A DNA stretch of 64,000 nt from Thiothrix caldifontis (GTDB lineage Bacteria; Pseudomonadota; Gammaproteobacteria; Thiotrichales; Thiotrichaceae): NCBI RefSeq assembly GCF_900107695.1, contig NZ_FNQP01000001.1, positions 37,875-101,874 of the forward strand, given 5' to 3'. Shown here in pieces: positions 7,460 to 15,884 of this stretch. Position 1 is the stretch's first letter, and each line of letters begins with the position of its first letter. The notes below the pieces were generated by a model. That model searched no databases and was not told the DNA's origin. It saw nothing but the letters and a program-made list of their open reading frames with translations. A program made the position numbers and the translations under genes.

Positions 7460-8272
7460 ATGCAAATGACAACTCAATCTACTAGCCGTCTATATGCAAA
7501 CAAGGGGCTTTTCTTGGCTGTTGTATTGTCAGCTTCGTTACTGACTGCTTGTGGCGGCGGTGGCGGTTCTTCCGCCAGCACTGATAACACAGCTACTACC
7601 GGAACAACCGGAAATACAACGACCGGAACTACGACGAACCCTACAACCACAACACCAGCAACCAGAACGTTTACCAAAATGAATTTGACTGGTGCAGCTT
7701 ATGTGGCAGATGGATCACAAACCCTTGGTTGTGTGAAGGACTCAAAAGACAACAAATTTTGGGAAGTGAAAAGTAATACGGGAAATCCAGCCGATTCTGA
7801 TTTCCGTGATGTTGACTACGGTTATTTCTGGGGTGATAACGTGGGTCAGACCGCAGGTGGTGCAGGTACATCATATGCAGGGGCAACTAACCCATGTTCT
7901 GGTGTAGGCACAGCTTTAACCAAATGTGACACCGCTTCCTATGTTAAGGCAGTCAATGCAATGAATGCTGGTAAAGGGTTGTGCAATAAAACAACTTGGC
8001 GCTTGCCTACTTCAGCAGAATTGTTAGGTTTGTTGAATACGGATGCGACCAAAGCACCGTATATTTATGCAGATATAGGCAATACGGCTTTTGATGCTTC
8101 GGATACCGATGGTCGATCTTATGTTTATGCTTACTGGTCTTCTACACCCGTTGCAGGCGAACCTGGGCAACGTGTTGCAGTGAGTTTCACCAATAAATTG
8201 ACTAATGGTCAAGTGAAGAATCACAACGTAGTGAATCAAATTAACAACCAAATCCGTTTGATTGCGGATTAA
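7460..8272 (+). CDS. lipoprotein with DUF1566/Lcl C-terminal domain, paralogue 3
   Basis: A 270-aa protein with a lipobox (ASLLTAC), a Gly/Ser then Thr/Asn/Gly linker and a C-terminal domain close to canonical DUF1566. It carries FWEVKS near residue 100, TWRLPTSAELLGLL, YAYWSSTP, VAVSFTNK and the ending IRLIAD. This copy has the full WRLPT and YWSST signatures, which supports the weaker assignment of the two upstream paralogues. RBS AGGATAA lies before the ATG. It is transcribed separately, with its own upstream TATAAA and a strong terminator after it. Confidence 0.82.
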   Translation: MQMTTQSTSRLYANKGLFLAVVLSASLLTACGGGGGSSASTDNTATTGTTGNTTTGTTTNPTTTTPATRTFTKMNLTGAAYVADGSQTLGCVKDSKDNKFWEVKSNTGNPADSDFRDVDYGYFWGDNVGQTAGGAGTSYAGATNPCSGVGTALTKCDTASYVKAVNAMNAGKGLCNKTTWRLPTSAELLGLLNTDATKAPYIYADIGNTAFDASDTDGRSYVYAYWSSTPVAGEPGQRVAVSFTNKLTNGQVKNHNVVNQINNQIRLIAD

Positions 8273-8318
8273 GTCGGGTGTTATCAGGTAGGGAGTGATC
8301 CCCAATACTCTCATCCTC

Positions 8319-8350
8319 TGTGGCGGCTTTCGTGTCGCCACAATTTTTTT
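8319..8350 (+). terminator. intrinsic terminator after paralogue 3
   Basis: Stem TGTGGCG / CGCCACA with a 10-base loop, followed by seven T. Confidence 0.85.
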
Positions 8351-8517
8351 ATCCTGCCTTTTTTCTTCCTATTGCGCTGAACATTTCACAAAATGGCTTG
8401 TCATAATCGGTGATACAAGTTATTGACGATCTTGTATCAGGTCGTGGACTCTTCCGACAATCTTCCTCCTCGGATCAGACGGGGAGGTATTTTTTACCAC
8501 AGCTTATGAGGGCTACT

Positions 8518-9087
8518 GTGAAAATAATCCATTACTGTCTTTCAGCGTTGCTCCTGTTTGCCGTGGCAGGCTGCGATCGATTGGAACAAGATATGTTATC
8601 CGCCCCAGATGATGCCACACTTGATCGTTATGGTTTTGAGACGGTTAAGTTGGGTGATAAGCGGGTAGAGGCAGTTAAATCACTGGAAACTCTCTTACGC
8701 GTACCGCTGGAATGTAAACTTGGCAAGACCGGGCTAGGTGATAAGCGTAAGGCTTACTTGTTGGAAGAATGCAAGGTGACCCCCGTAAACGGTGAGGTGG
8801 GGAAACTTTGGGATGAGAAACTGAGTTTTTTCAAAGCGGTGTTTGTAGAAGATCAGTTATGCAGTTTGGAAGTGCAAATGAAAACTTCCGGCAACTATGA
8901 AGCGTTGTATGACGCGCATGGGAAAAAGATTATTAACTTATTCGGTAAACCGGATGAGATAGAGGCAAAAGGTGTTGTGTGGCAGCGTGAAAACGATGAG
9001 GCCGTGCTAAAAGACTTAGGCGATGGCAAGGTGAGTCTTGACATTCGTAATAAGAAAGTCATGCAGGCATTACATCACAAAGGGTAA
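8518..9087 (+). CDS. hypothetical lipoprotein
   Basis: I prefer the GTG at 8518, which has GAGGG 5 bases upstream and yields the compact signal MKIIHYCLSALLLFAVAGC. An ATG at 8506 is in frame but poorly spaced from its GGGGAGG. The mature protein (about 170 aa) is charged, with MLSAPDDATLDRYGFETVKLGD near the N-terminus and two Cys in the middle. The layout (a start resembling small β-rich lipoproteins, then helical blocks) suggests a small periplasmic outer-membrane-anchored protein. I do not recognise the family. Confidence 0.7.
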   Translation: MKIIHYCLSALLLFAVAGCDRLEQDMLSAPDDATLDRYGFETVKLGDKRVEAVKSLETLLRVPLECKLGKTGLGDKRKAYLLEECKVTPVNGEVGKLWDEKLSFFKAVFVEDQLCSLEVQMKTSGNYEALYDAHGKKIINLFGKPDEIEAKGVVWQRENDEAVLKDLGDGKVSLDIRNKKVMQALHHKG

Positions 9088-9158
9088 GGAAGGGCTAAGG
9101 GGGCAGACGGGGCATAACTTTGTTATGATGCAAGTGTCATTCATGTACTTGTGTTGTT

Positions 9159-9695
9159 ATGCCCCGTATTCTTTTATTCAACAAACCGTTTGATGTCCTC
9201 TGTCAGTTCACCGATCAGGAAGGTCGTGCAACACTGGCTGATTACATTTCTGTTCCTGATGTGTACACAGCAGGACGCTTAGACCGTGACAGTGAAGGGC
9301 TATTGCTGTTGACGGATGATGGTAACTTGCAGCACCGGATTGCTGACCCCAAACATAAAACCAGCAAGACTTATTGGGTGCAAGTAGAAGGCGCACCGAC
9401 TGAAGCTGATTTACAACCCTTGCGCCAAGGAATCCGTTTAAAAGATGGCATGACGCGCCCGGCTACGGTACGTCTTATGGTAGAACCGCCCGGCTTGTGG
9501 CCGCGCCATCCGCCTATTCGGGTACGCCAGTCGATTCCAGACACCTGGTTAGAAATAACGATCAGTGAAGGGCGTAATCGCCAAGTCAGGCGGATGACGG
9601 CGGCGATTGGTTTCCCCACCTTACGCCTGATTCGTTACCGGATCGGTACTTGGACGTTGGAAGGTTTAGCCAGCGGCGAATGGCGTGAATTGTGA
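9159..9695 (+). CDS. rluE: 23S rRNA pseudouridine(2457) synthase RluE
   Basis: A 178-aa protein with the RsuA/RluE-type core: [13 protein letters not shown] at the N-terminus, the catalytic-Asp motif [17 protein letters not shown] at about 47-63, [15 protein letters not shown] and [11 protein letters not shown] with [13 protein letters not shown]. There is no N-terminal S4 domain. The length and the LWPRxPPIR block match E. coli RluE, which isomerises U2457 of 23S rRNA to pseudouridine. The gene is single and convergent with the small gene that follows. Confidence 0.93.
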   Translation: MPRILLFNKPFDVLCQFTDQEGRATLADYISVPDVYTAGRLDRDSEGLLLLTDDGNLQHRIADPKHKTSKTYWVQVEGAPTEADLQPLRQGIRLKDGMTRPATVRLMVEPPGLWPRHPPIRVRQSIPDTWLEITISEGRNRQVRRMTAAIGFPTLRLIRYRIGTWTLEGLASGEWREL

Positions 9696-9698
9696 GCA

Positions 9699-9998
9699 TC
9701 AACTTTCTCGTCTACGTAAACAACGTTCAATGCAATCGAGAATATCACGCTCCATCGAGCGGCTGTCATGAATGCGTACATAAGCACTTAAAAACGACAC
9801 AACCCGATGGGCTAAGTTTGGCAGGTTGTCATGCGAGTCGCTTACGGCAGCATATAGTTCACGCTCGTTTTCCAAAAAATGGCACATGAGGCTGTTCAAC
9901 GGAAAAATTTCTCGTTGAACATACAAGGCAAGCCTGTGCGTATGCTGACTAATGACGACAAATGCCTCTGGTGTCAGGGTAATGACTGGATTTTCCAC
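9699..9998 (-). CDS. unrecognised 99-aa protein
   Basis: A small charged helical protein beginning MENPVITLTPEAFVVI and ending RSMERDILDCIERCLRRRES. There is no signal peptide or membrane segment. It overlaps nothing and is convergent with rluE. A truncated copy of its last 33 residues lies at 17180-17287, joined to a TnpB remnant, which supports this being a real gene family in the genome. The paired Cys near the C-terminus (DCIERC) are kept in the fragment (RCIESC). Function unknown. Confidence 0.65.
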   Translation of the reverse strand: MENPVITLTPEAFVVISQHTHRLALYVQREIFPLNSLMCHFLENERELYAAVSDSHDNLPNLAHRVVSFLSAYVRIHDSRSMERDILDCIERCLRRRES

Positions 9999-10116
9999 GC
10001 TATGCTCCTTTCCTTCAGGGTAAGACCTTATTCTGATTGTTTCAGTCTGATTTAAAGAGAAGCATAGTCTTGATGGTGCTTATGTACAAACTTAGCTTGC
10101 TGTTAGCAGAGTGGCG

Positions 10117-10500
10117 TTAATGGGTGTCAAGATGATACGTGAGCATCACTTTTTCCCCGGCAGCTAAAGGTTGTTTTAAATCAATGCTGAACAAAGCAGG
10201 GCGATGTGTATTGCGGAAGCGGATGGCGGCAGAATGTTCCACCCAACCTTGCTCACGGGGTTTGCCATTCACATCCAACACTGCGTAATCGACATGCCCG
10301 AAACGTACTGGTTCACGCCCGGTGAGGCGAATTTGCCCTTTGAGCGTTTGGCCATCTAGGCGCAGAGCTTGAAAAGCAACAGGAGCAGCATGAGTGTCAG
10401 TGACAAAGCGATTCGTCATATTATCGTTAGGGGCAATGGCACATGCGCTGATACCGGCGGTTAAAACAATCGTGGTGAATAGCGACTTGACGGTTAACAT
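10117..10500 (-). CDS. small lipoprotein downstream of the heavy-metal RND pump
   Basis: The start at 10500 has AAGGAAT upstream; the longer frame to 10566 would overlap the pump gene. The 127-aa product has a signal MLTVKSLFTTIVLTAG with the lipobox SAC, then a β-rich domain (VAFQALRLDGQTLKGQIRLTG ... MLTYHLDTH). It follows the RND transporter gene by 19 bp in the same direction, so it is probably the third gene of the operon. It could be a periplasmic metal-binding or assembly accessory, but no CusF-like metal motif is visible. Confidence 0.7.
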   Translation of the reverse strand: MLTVKSLFTTIVLTAGISACAIAPNDNMTNRFVTDTHAAPVAFQALRLDGQTLKGQIRLTGREPVRFGHVDYAVLDVNGKPREQGWVEHSAAIRFRNTHRPALFSIDLKQPLAAGEKVMLTYHLDTH

Positions 10501-10519
10501 GATGGTTATTCCTTGAAAC

Positions 10520-13500
10520 TTAATGAGGGTGAGTAGGTTCACGTGCCGTTTCGTCTTTGAGCACAAACTGGCGATACAGCAGCGGTAATAAAATGAGTGT
10601 TAAGGTGGTGGCACTGACCAACCCGCCGATGACGACTGTTGCCAGCGGTTTCTGGATTTCCGAGCCGGGGCCGGTGGCGAATAACAACGGCACTAAACCC
10701 CATGCCGCAATACTGGCGGTCATTAACACTGGGCGCAGGCGGCGCAACGCTCCTTCGCGTACCACCGCAGTGCCTCGGTAGCCTTGCTGGTGCAACTGGT
10801 TGAAAAATGTCACTAACACCACGCCGTTGAGTACCGCAATCCCCAGCAATGCAATGAAGCCTACCGACGCGGGTACGGATAAATACTGCCCAGAAATACC
10901 CAGACTAAAAATGCCCCCAATCAACGCCAAGGGCACATTCGCCATCACCAGAATGGTTTGACGCACATCCCGAAACGTCAAAAACAGCAGCAAGCCAATC
11001 ATGGCAAGCGCAATTGGCACAACAATCAGCAAGCGTTGCGCTGCCCGTTGCTGATTCTCGAATTGCCCGCCCCACGTAATGCTGTAGCCGGTCGGCAAAG
11101 TCACGTTAGCGGCGACGGCAGCTTGGGCTTCTTCCACAAAACTCACCAAATCGCGCCCCGCTACATTGCTTTGTGCCACCACGAAACGCCCTGCATTTTC
11201 GCGTTTAATCGCCACGGGGCCTTCGGTACGGACGAGTTTTGCCACTTGATCGAGGCTGATAATACGCCCGTCAGGAAGTGTCAGGCGGATTTGCTGTAAG
11301 GCTTGAGGCGCTTGGCGCAATTCGGCAGAACCGCGTAATTGCAGCGGAATGCGCCGCCCTTCTTGCTGGATAATGCCAATGATTTCACCTTCGAGCTGGG
11401 TGCGTAATAGGCTGGCAATGTCGTCTACCGATAGCCCAAAGCGTCCGGCGGCTTGGCGGTCAATTTCGGCACGCAGGTATTGCACCCCCGCGTTTTTCTG
11501 GGTGTAAACATCGGATGCACCGGGGATTTTTTCCAAAATCGTCACGATTTGCTGCGCCAGATCGCCCAACACCGCCAGATCCGTGCCGAAAATTTTGATG
11601 GCGACATCGCCACGACTACCCGTCAGCATTTCGGAGACGCGCATATCAATCGGTTGGGTGAAGTTGTAACCCACGCCGGGGAATTTTTCCAACACTTGGC
11701 GGATTTCTTCTTGCAGCCATTCTTTATCCGGCGTTCGCCAGGTTTCGCGGGGTTTTAATACCAGAAAGCTGTCGGTTTCATTTAGGCTCATCGGGTCAAG
11801 ACCGAGTTCATCCGAGCCGACCCGTGCGACGATGCGCTCAATTTCGGGGATGCTATCCAGCAAGGCGTGTTGCACCCGCAAGTCGGTTGCGACGCTTTGA
11901 TCCAGACTGATCGAAGGCAGTTTTTCCAATTGCACCAGCAAGTCGCCCTCATCCATCGTCGGCATAAAGGTTTTACCAATCAAGGGGTAAGTAGCGCCTG
12001 CGCCTAACATGACGGCGATGGTCAGGATGTAAACTAAACTGGGACGTTTTAAGGCAGCGTCTAACACCGGAAGGTACACGCGGCGCGACACACGCAACAG
12101 CCACGGATCGGTGTGCGCCGCTTGCTTGAGCAACCACGATGCCAGTACCGGAATCACCGTCAATGCCAACAGCAAAGAGATGGAAAGCGCAAAAACAATG
12201 GTCAGCGCGACCGGCGAGAACAGCTTGCCTTCCAACCCTTCCAACGTCAGCAGCGGGAGGAACACTAGGGCAATAATGACAATGCCAATACTGACGGGGG
12301 AGGATACTTCTTGCACTGCCCACAGGACTTTTTGCCGTTGCGGGGTTTTGGCTTTGTCATCGTCATGCGCCAGATGTGCCACGATATTTTCGACAATCAC
12401 CACCGCTGCATCCACCAGCAAGCCGATGGCAATGGCTAAACCGCCCAGACTCATCAAATTGGCGGATAAATCAAATTGGCGCATCAAAATAAACGTGCCT
12501 AACACCGACAGTGGTAAAATCAACGCCACCACGAACGCCGCCCGCAAGTTACCCAAGAACGCGAACAGAATAATGCCGACCAATACAAACGCTTCCAGCA
12601 AGGCTTTGCTGACGGTGTGAATTGCTTTATCGACGAGGGTAGAGCGGTCATAAAACGGTTCAATGGTGACACCGGGCGGCAAGGTTTTGCTGATTTCAGC
12701 AAGTTTGGTTTTAATGTTGGTGGTGAGTTGCCCCGCATTCGCGCCGCGCAAGCTCAGTACCAAGCCTTCGACGGCTTCGCCTTTGCCGTTTTGGGTAACT
12801 GCGCCGTAACGGGTGAGTTCGCCGAGGGTGACTTGCGCAACTTGCCCGACCGTGACGGGTACGCCGTCCACGCTTTTGATGACAATGTGGCGCAAGTCGT
12901 CCAGCCCGTTGATGCCACTTTCGATACGCACCACCCAGGTTTCTTCGCCTTCGTTGACGCGCCCCGCGCCATCGTTGCGGATATTGGTGTTCAGCGCGGT
13001 ACGCAAATCGTCCAAGGTTAAATGACGAGCATTGAGCGCGGCTAAATCGGGGGTGATTTCAAAGGTGGTGGCACGTCCGCCCAGCGCGTTGACATCAGCA
13101 ACACCGGGCAGGGCGCGAAGTTGGGGGCGAATCGTCCAGTCCAGCAAGGTGCGTTTGTCTTGCAGCGGCAAGTCGCCTTCCACGGTGAACATGAAAATTT
13201 CAGAGAGCGGGGTGGAAATGGGGGCTAAACCGCCGGTCACATTGTCAGGCAAATCGTTTTTGACGTTGGCAAAGCGTTCCGCGACTTGGCTTCGCGCCCA
13301 GTAAATGTCCGTGCCTTCGGCAAAGTCGAGAGTGATGTCGGTGAGGGCGTATTTGGAGACACTGCGCAACACGACTTGGTTGGGTATCCCCAGCAATTCG
13401 GTTTCGACGGGTTGGGCAATCCGCGCTTCGACTTCTTCGGGGGTCATGCCGGGGGCTTTGAGGATCAGCTTGACTTGCGTGGTGGATACGTCGGGAAACG

Positions 13501-13612
13501 CATCAATCGGCAGTTCCTGAAAGGTGCGGACACCAAACACGGTGAGTAGCACGGTCAAACCGAGAATCAGCCAGCGTTGTGCGAGGGAAAATTCAGTTAG
13601 CCAGTTGAGCAT
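10520..13612 (-). CDS. heavy-metal efflux RND transporter, CzcA/CusA family
   Basis: A 1030-aa RND pump with the usual N-terminal helix, two large periplasmic loops and 12 predicted membrane helices. The N-terminus (ELPIDAFPDVSTTQVKL) and the TM4 segment GLLVDAAVVIVEN are those of the heavy-metal efflux subfamily. That TM4 sequence is nearer to CusA-like (VDAAxVxxEN) than to CzcA (VDGAVV), so a monovalent-metal or broad substrate is possible but not decided here. The pump exports cations from periplasm or cytoplasm with an adaptor and an outer-membrane channel. The adaptor gene precedes it by 3 bp; no TolC-type gene is present. Confidence 0.9.
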   Translation of the reverse strand: MLNWLTEFSLAQRWLILGLTVLLTVFGVRTFQELPIDAFPDVSTTQVKLILKAPGMTPEEVEARIAQPVETELLGIPNQVVLRSVSKYALTDITLDFAEGTDIYWARSQVAERFANVKNDLPDNVTGGLAPISTPLSEIFMFTVEGDLPLQDKRTLLDWTIRPQLRALPGVADVNALGGRATTFEITPDLAALNARHLTLDDLRTALNTNIRNDGAGRVNEGEETWVVRIESGINGLDDLRHIVIKSVDGVPVTVGQVAQVTLGELTRYGAVTQNGKGEAVEGLVLSLRGANAGQLTTNIKTKLAEISKTLPPGVTIEPFYDRSTLVDKAIHTVSKALLEAFVLVGIILFAFLGNLRAAFVVALILPLSVLGTFILMRQFDLSANLMSLGGLAIAIGLLVDAAVVIVENIVAHLAHDDDKAKTPQRQKVLWAVQEVSSPVSIGIVIIALVFLPLLTLEGLEGKLFSPVALTIVFALSISLLLALTVIPVLASWLLKQAAHTDPWLLRVSRRVYLPVLDAALKRPSLVYILTIAVMLGAGATYPLIGKTFMPTMDEGDLLVQLEKLPSISLDQSVATDLRVQHALLDSIPEIERIVARVGSDELGLDPMSLNETDSFLVLKPRETWRTPDKEWLQEEIRQVLEKFPGVGYNFTQPIDMRVSEMLTGSRGDVAIKIFGTDLAVLGDLAQQIVTILEKIPGASDVYTQKNAGVQYLRAEIDRQAAGRFGLSVDDIASLLRTQLEGEIIGIIQQEGRRIPLQLRGSAELRQAPQALQQIRLTLPDGRIISLDQVAKLVRTEGPVAIKRENAGRFVVAQSNVAGRDLVSFVEEAQAAVAANVTLPTGYSITWGGQFENQQRAAQRLLIVVPIALAMIGLLLFLTFRDVRQTILVMANVPLALIGGIFSLGISGQYLSVPASVGFIALLGIAVLNGVVLVTFFNQLHQQGYRGTAVVREGALRRLRPVLMTASIAAWGLVPLLFATGPGSEIQKPLATVVIGGLVSATTLTLILLPLLYRQFVLKDETAREPTHPH

Positions 13613-13615
13613 GGG

Positions 13616-14692
13616 TTATTCCTCCGCCTCTTGCCACTTGGCTTTGAGGGCAGCAACACCTTTGGTGGCAATGCGGCTGTCGGCTGGCAAGCCGCTGATG
13701 GTGGCTTGGGTGTTGTTTTGTTGCACAATCTTGACGGCGGTTGGGATGAAACCTTCCGCACTTTCGGTGAACACATACGCTTGATCGCCCGACCATACCA
13801 AGCCGCTGGTGGGGATGCTGGCGGCGGCTTCCCCTGCATTGCTGCTGCTTTGCAAGGTGACTTTGACGGTTTGCCCCGGATGCAGGGTGGTGCTGTCTTC
13901 TTGGGTGATGTCCGCTCGCACGATGACATTTTGGGCGTTATCCAAGGCGGGTTGCAAGGCGCGGACGGTGCCGCTGAGTTGGCTGTCGCGGATTGTGACA
14001 GTTTGCCCCGCTTGCACGTCTTTGGCTTGGGCGGGGGTGAGGGGGATTTCTAAACTGAGTTGTCGCAAGTTGCCGATTTTGACCAGCGCGGCGGGGGCTT
14101 CGACCCGTTGCCCCGGTTCGACCATGGTTTCCAGTATCCAGCCGCTGATGGGGGCGGTTAGGGTGATTTCGGCGCTTTCGCTGCCGGGTTTAACGCCGAG
14201 TAAGCGTAGCGTGGCAATCGCGGCTTCTTGATCAGCTTGCGCTAATTTTACGTCGTTTTGGGTCAGCAGCCAGGTGTTTTTGGCGATTAGCCCTTGATCT
14301 GCCAGCCGCTGGTCGCGAGCGGCATTGTCGGCGGCGAGTTGGTATTTGAGGCGGGCTTGCAGGTATTGGCGTTGTGCCTCCACGACATCAGGGGAGGAAA
14401 GCGAGGCTACTTTGTCGCCCGCTTTGACGGTTTCACCGGTTTGATGCAGTAAGGTGGTGATTAGCCCATCAGCGGGTGCGGCGACCACGCGCACACTGGC
14501 GGGGGGGAGCATCACTTGCGCATTCACTTCCAGCACGGTGTTGGCGCTGGAGGTGGTGAGTGGCGTGACTTCGATGCCGAGAGCGCTGCGTTGTTCCGCT
14601 GGCATGGGAATAATGGCGGCGGCGGTGGCAATGCTGGAAAACAGCAAGGCTAAACTCAATAGGCTGGGTTTTATTGTACGGATCACGGGCAT
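13616..14692 (-). CDS. RND efflux periplasmic adaptor, CzcB/CusB-like
   Basis: A 358-aa membrane-fusion protein with an N-terminal signal (LLSLALLFSSIATAAA). A lipoyl-like half (VVAAPADGLITTLLHQTGE ... VKAGDKVASL) leads into an α-hairpin (AQRQYLQARLKYQLAADNAA). The second lipoyl half (APISGWILETMVEPGQRVE) and β-barrel domains follow. It joins the inner-membrane pump encoded next to it to an outer-membrane channel. A perfect 7-2-7 palindrome lies about 80 bp upstream of the ATG and may be its operator. Confidence 0.88.
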   Translation of the reverse strand: MPVIRTIKPSLLSLALLFSSIATAAAIIPMPAEQRSALGIEVTPLTTSSANTVLEVNAQVMLPPASVRVVAAPADGLITTLLHQTGETVKAGDKVASLSSPDVVEAQRQYLQARLKYQLAADNAARDQRLADQGLIAKNTWLLTQNDVKLAQADQEAAIATLRLLGVKPGSESAEITLTAPISGWILETMVEPGQRVEAPAALVKIGNLRQLSLEIPLTPAQAKDVQAGQTVTIRDSQLSGTVRALQPALDNAQNVIVRADITQEDSTTLHPGQTVKVTLQSSSNAGEAAASIPTSGLVWSGDQAYVFTESAEGFIPTAVKIVQQNNTQATISGLPADSRIATKGVAALKAKWQEAEE

Positions 14693-14773
14693 TCACTCTG
14701 GTTTAGTCGTAACCGGAGTGTATTAGTCGTGACTCATAAAGGTTAGGCGGCAAAGGGTCAGAAACTGGTGTTT

Positions 14774-14789
14774 TAGGGCATTTGCCCTA
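14774..14789. promoter_or_regulatory. candidate LuxR/NarL-type operator (7-2-7 palindrome) upstream of the RND adaptor gene
   Basis: TAGGGCA-TT-TGCCCTA is a perfect palindrome with 7-bp arms and a 2-bp spacer, the geometry of NarL-family sites. It lies between the membrane-tethered LuxR gene and the adaptor gene. Related sites are at 15376, 18734 and 23291. It could also be the terminator stem of the LuxR gene, but no T-run follows on that strand. Confidence 0.45.
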
Positions 14790-14796
14790 CCGTTGG

Positions 14797-15300
14797 TCAG
14801 CCAAGAAAGTCTTCAAAGAACCATGCGGCGAAGGCGTGTCGCCCATTCAGCCCCGATTTGCGGTAGATCGCAATGGCTTGCTGGCGCACGGTTTTTTCTT
14901 TGGTATGGCGGATACTGGCAATCTCATCAAAGCTCAACCCTTTGAGCAATAACAGGGCGACTTCTTTTTCCGTGGGGCTAAGTTCCCATTCATTCAATTG
15001 TTCGTGGATCACGGTGACATAGCCTTTGCCCGCTTGCTGGAGTTTGTTATGCAAGTCGGAAATACGGGCGTGCGAATGGTTTAACTGAGTGTGGAGTTGT
15101 GTGATTTCGCGCTGCTTACGGTAGTTTTCCCACATTAAATACCCCACGCCCATGAATGAGATGATGACCACAATGGCATCCACCACGGTGTGCAACAGTG
15201 GGCGGTCAGCATGGTGGAGATCAAGGCTGAAGCCGTAAGTGTGCAGAACGGCGACGCTGAACAGCAATGCGATGAGGAAAATGTCTCTGGGGCGGAACAT
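14797..15300 (-). CDS. membrane-tethered LuxR-type transcription regulator (copy 1)
   Basis: The 167-aa product has two N-terminal membrane helices (about 8-25 and 37-57), a coiled-coil stretch (about 60-95) and a C-terminal LuxR/NarL-type helix-turn-helix. The HTH region reads LSPTEKEVALLLLKGLSFDE, IRHTKEKTVRQQAIAIYRKS and GLNGRHAFAAWF. There is no receiver or autoinducer domain, so the signal probably enters through the membrane part. A paralogue with nearly the same HTH lies at 18171-18695. Each is divergent from a cytochrome operon, here fccAB. Redox or sulfide sensing is a reasonable but unproven role. Confidence 0.85.
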   Translation of the reverse strand: MFRPRDIFLIALLFSVAVLHTYGFSLDLHHADRPLLHTVVDAIVVIISFMGVGYLMWENYRKQREITQLHTQLNHSHARISDLHNKLQQAGKGYVTVIHEQLNEWELSPTEKEVALLLLKGLSFDEIASIRHTKEKTVRQQAIAIYRKSGLNGRHAFAAWFFEDFLG

Positions 15301-15375
15301 CTGGCCTGTGCCTGTGAGGGTGTCTTAACAGACTGCTGATTCTAGGGGATGGCACTGGGGATGCAAAGCAACTTG

Positions 15376-15391
15376 TTGGGCAAATGTCCCA
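15376..15391. promoter_or_regulatory. candidate operator in the luxR-fccA divergent region
   Basis: TTGGGCA-AA-TGTCCCA is an imperfect 7-2-7 palindrome, 116 bp before the fccA start and 76 bp before the LuxR gene start. It is followed by TGGCAG..GCTACCGGTT, which is also found as TGGC..TATCGGTT after the site at 18734. Confidence 0.45.
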
Positions 15392-15506
15392 CAGTGGCAG
15401 TAGCTACCGGTTTGTGCACAAGAATGAGGCGTATGTCCACTGTACGAATCAGCGCTTAACTTGGAATGATGTGGCAACCCTAATGTTCATAGACAGGAGA
15501 TAGATC

Positions 15507-15884
15507 ATGCGAAACAGCTTGCAATGGCCTTTGGTATTAACCATTGGCTTCAGTGTGGTGGCTTGTGGTGGTGGCGGCACTACCGCTACGAATACAACCA
15601 CTACGAGTGGCATTGCACCCAACATCAGTGCACCCGATGGGGCGCGTTTGTTGGCTTCACAATGCTTTCAATGCCACGGTATGAATGGAGTTTCTGCCAC
15701 GGGTATTGAAAGCATTGCAGGCGATAGCGTGGCTAGTTTGGTCGAAGAAATGCTCGAAATGAAGTACAGCACCGAAGTCGACATTATGCACTACCAAGCC
15801 AAAGGCTATAGCGAAGATGAAATCCGCTCGATGGCGCAATATTTGTCGGCGCTACCCCAAGACCCCAATGGAGATAATGACTAA
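15507..15884 (+). CDS. fccA: cytochrome c subunit of flavocytochrome c sulfide dehydrogenase-type complex
   Basis: A 125-aa lipoprotein-like cytochrome: signal with VVACGGGG, a Thr-rich linker, then one heme-binding CFQCH. The C-terminal block IMHYQAKGYSEDEIRSMAQYL is characteristic of FccA/SoxE-type cytochromes, with Met as probable sixth ligand. It overlaps the flavoprotein gene by 1 bp (TAATG). The pair is expected to oxidise sulfide in the periplasm and pass electrons through this heme. It has one heme, not the two of Allochromatium FccA. Confidence 0.85.
   Translation: MRNSLQWPLVLTIGFSVVACGGGGTTATNTTTTSGIAPNISAPDGARLLASQCFQCHGMNGVSATGIESIAGDSVASLVEEMLEMKYSTEVDIMHYQAKGYSEDEIRSMAQYLSALPQDPNGDND

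Noticed and set aside
9692-9889. Plus-strand frame after rluE
   Set aside because: It is the reverse of the 99-aa gene, whose C-terminus has a paralogue fragment elsewhere; the minus-strand reading is supported instead.
12111-13025. Long plus-strand frames opposite the heavy-metal RND pump
   Set aside because: They are the opposite strand of a well-recognised transporter gene, in a GC-rich region where spurious frames are common.
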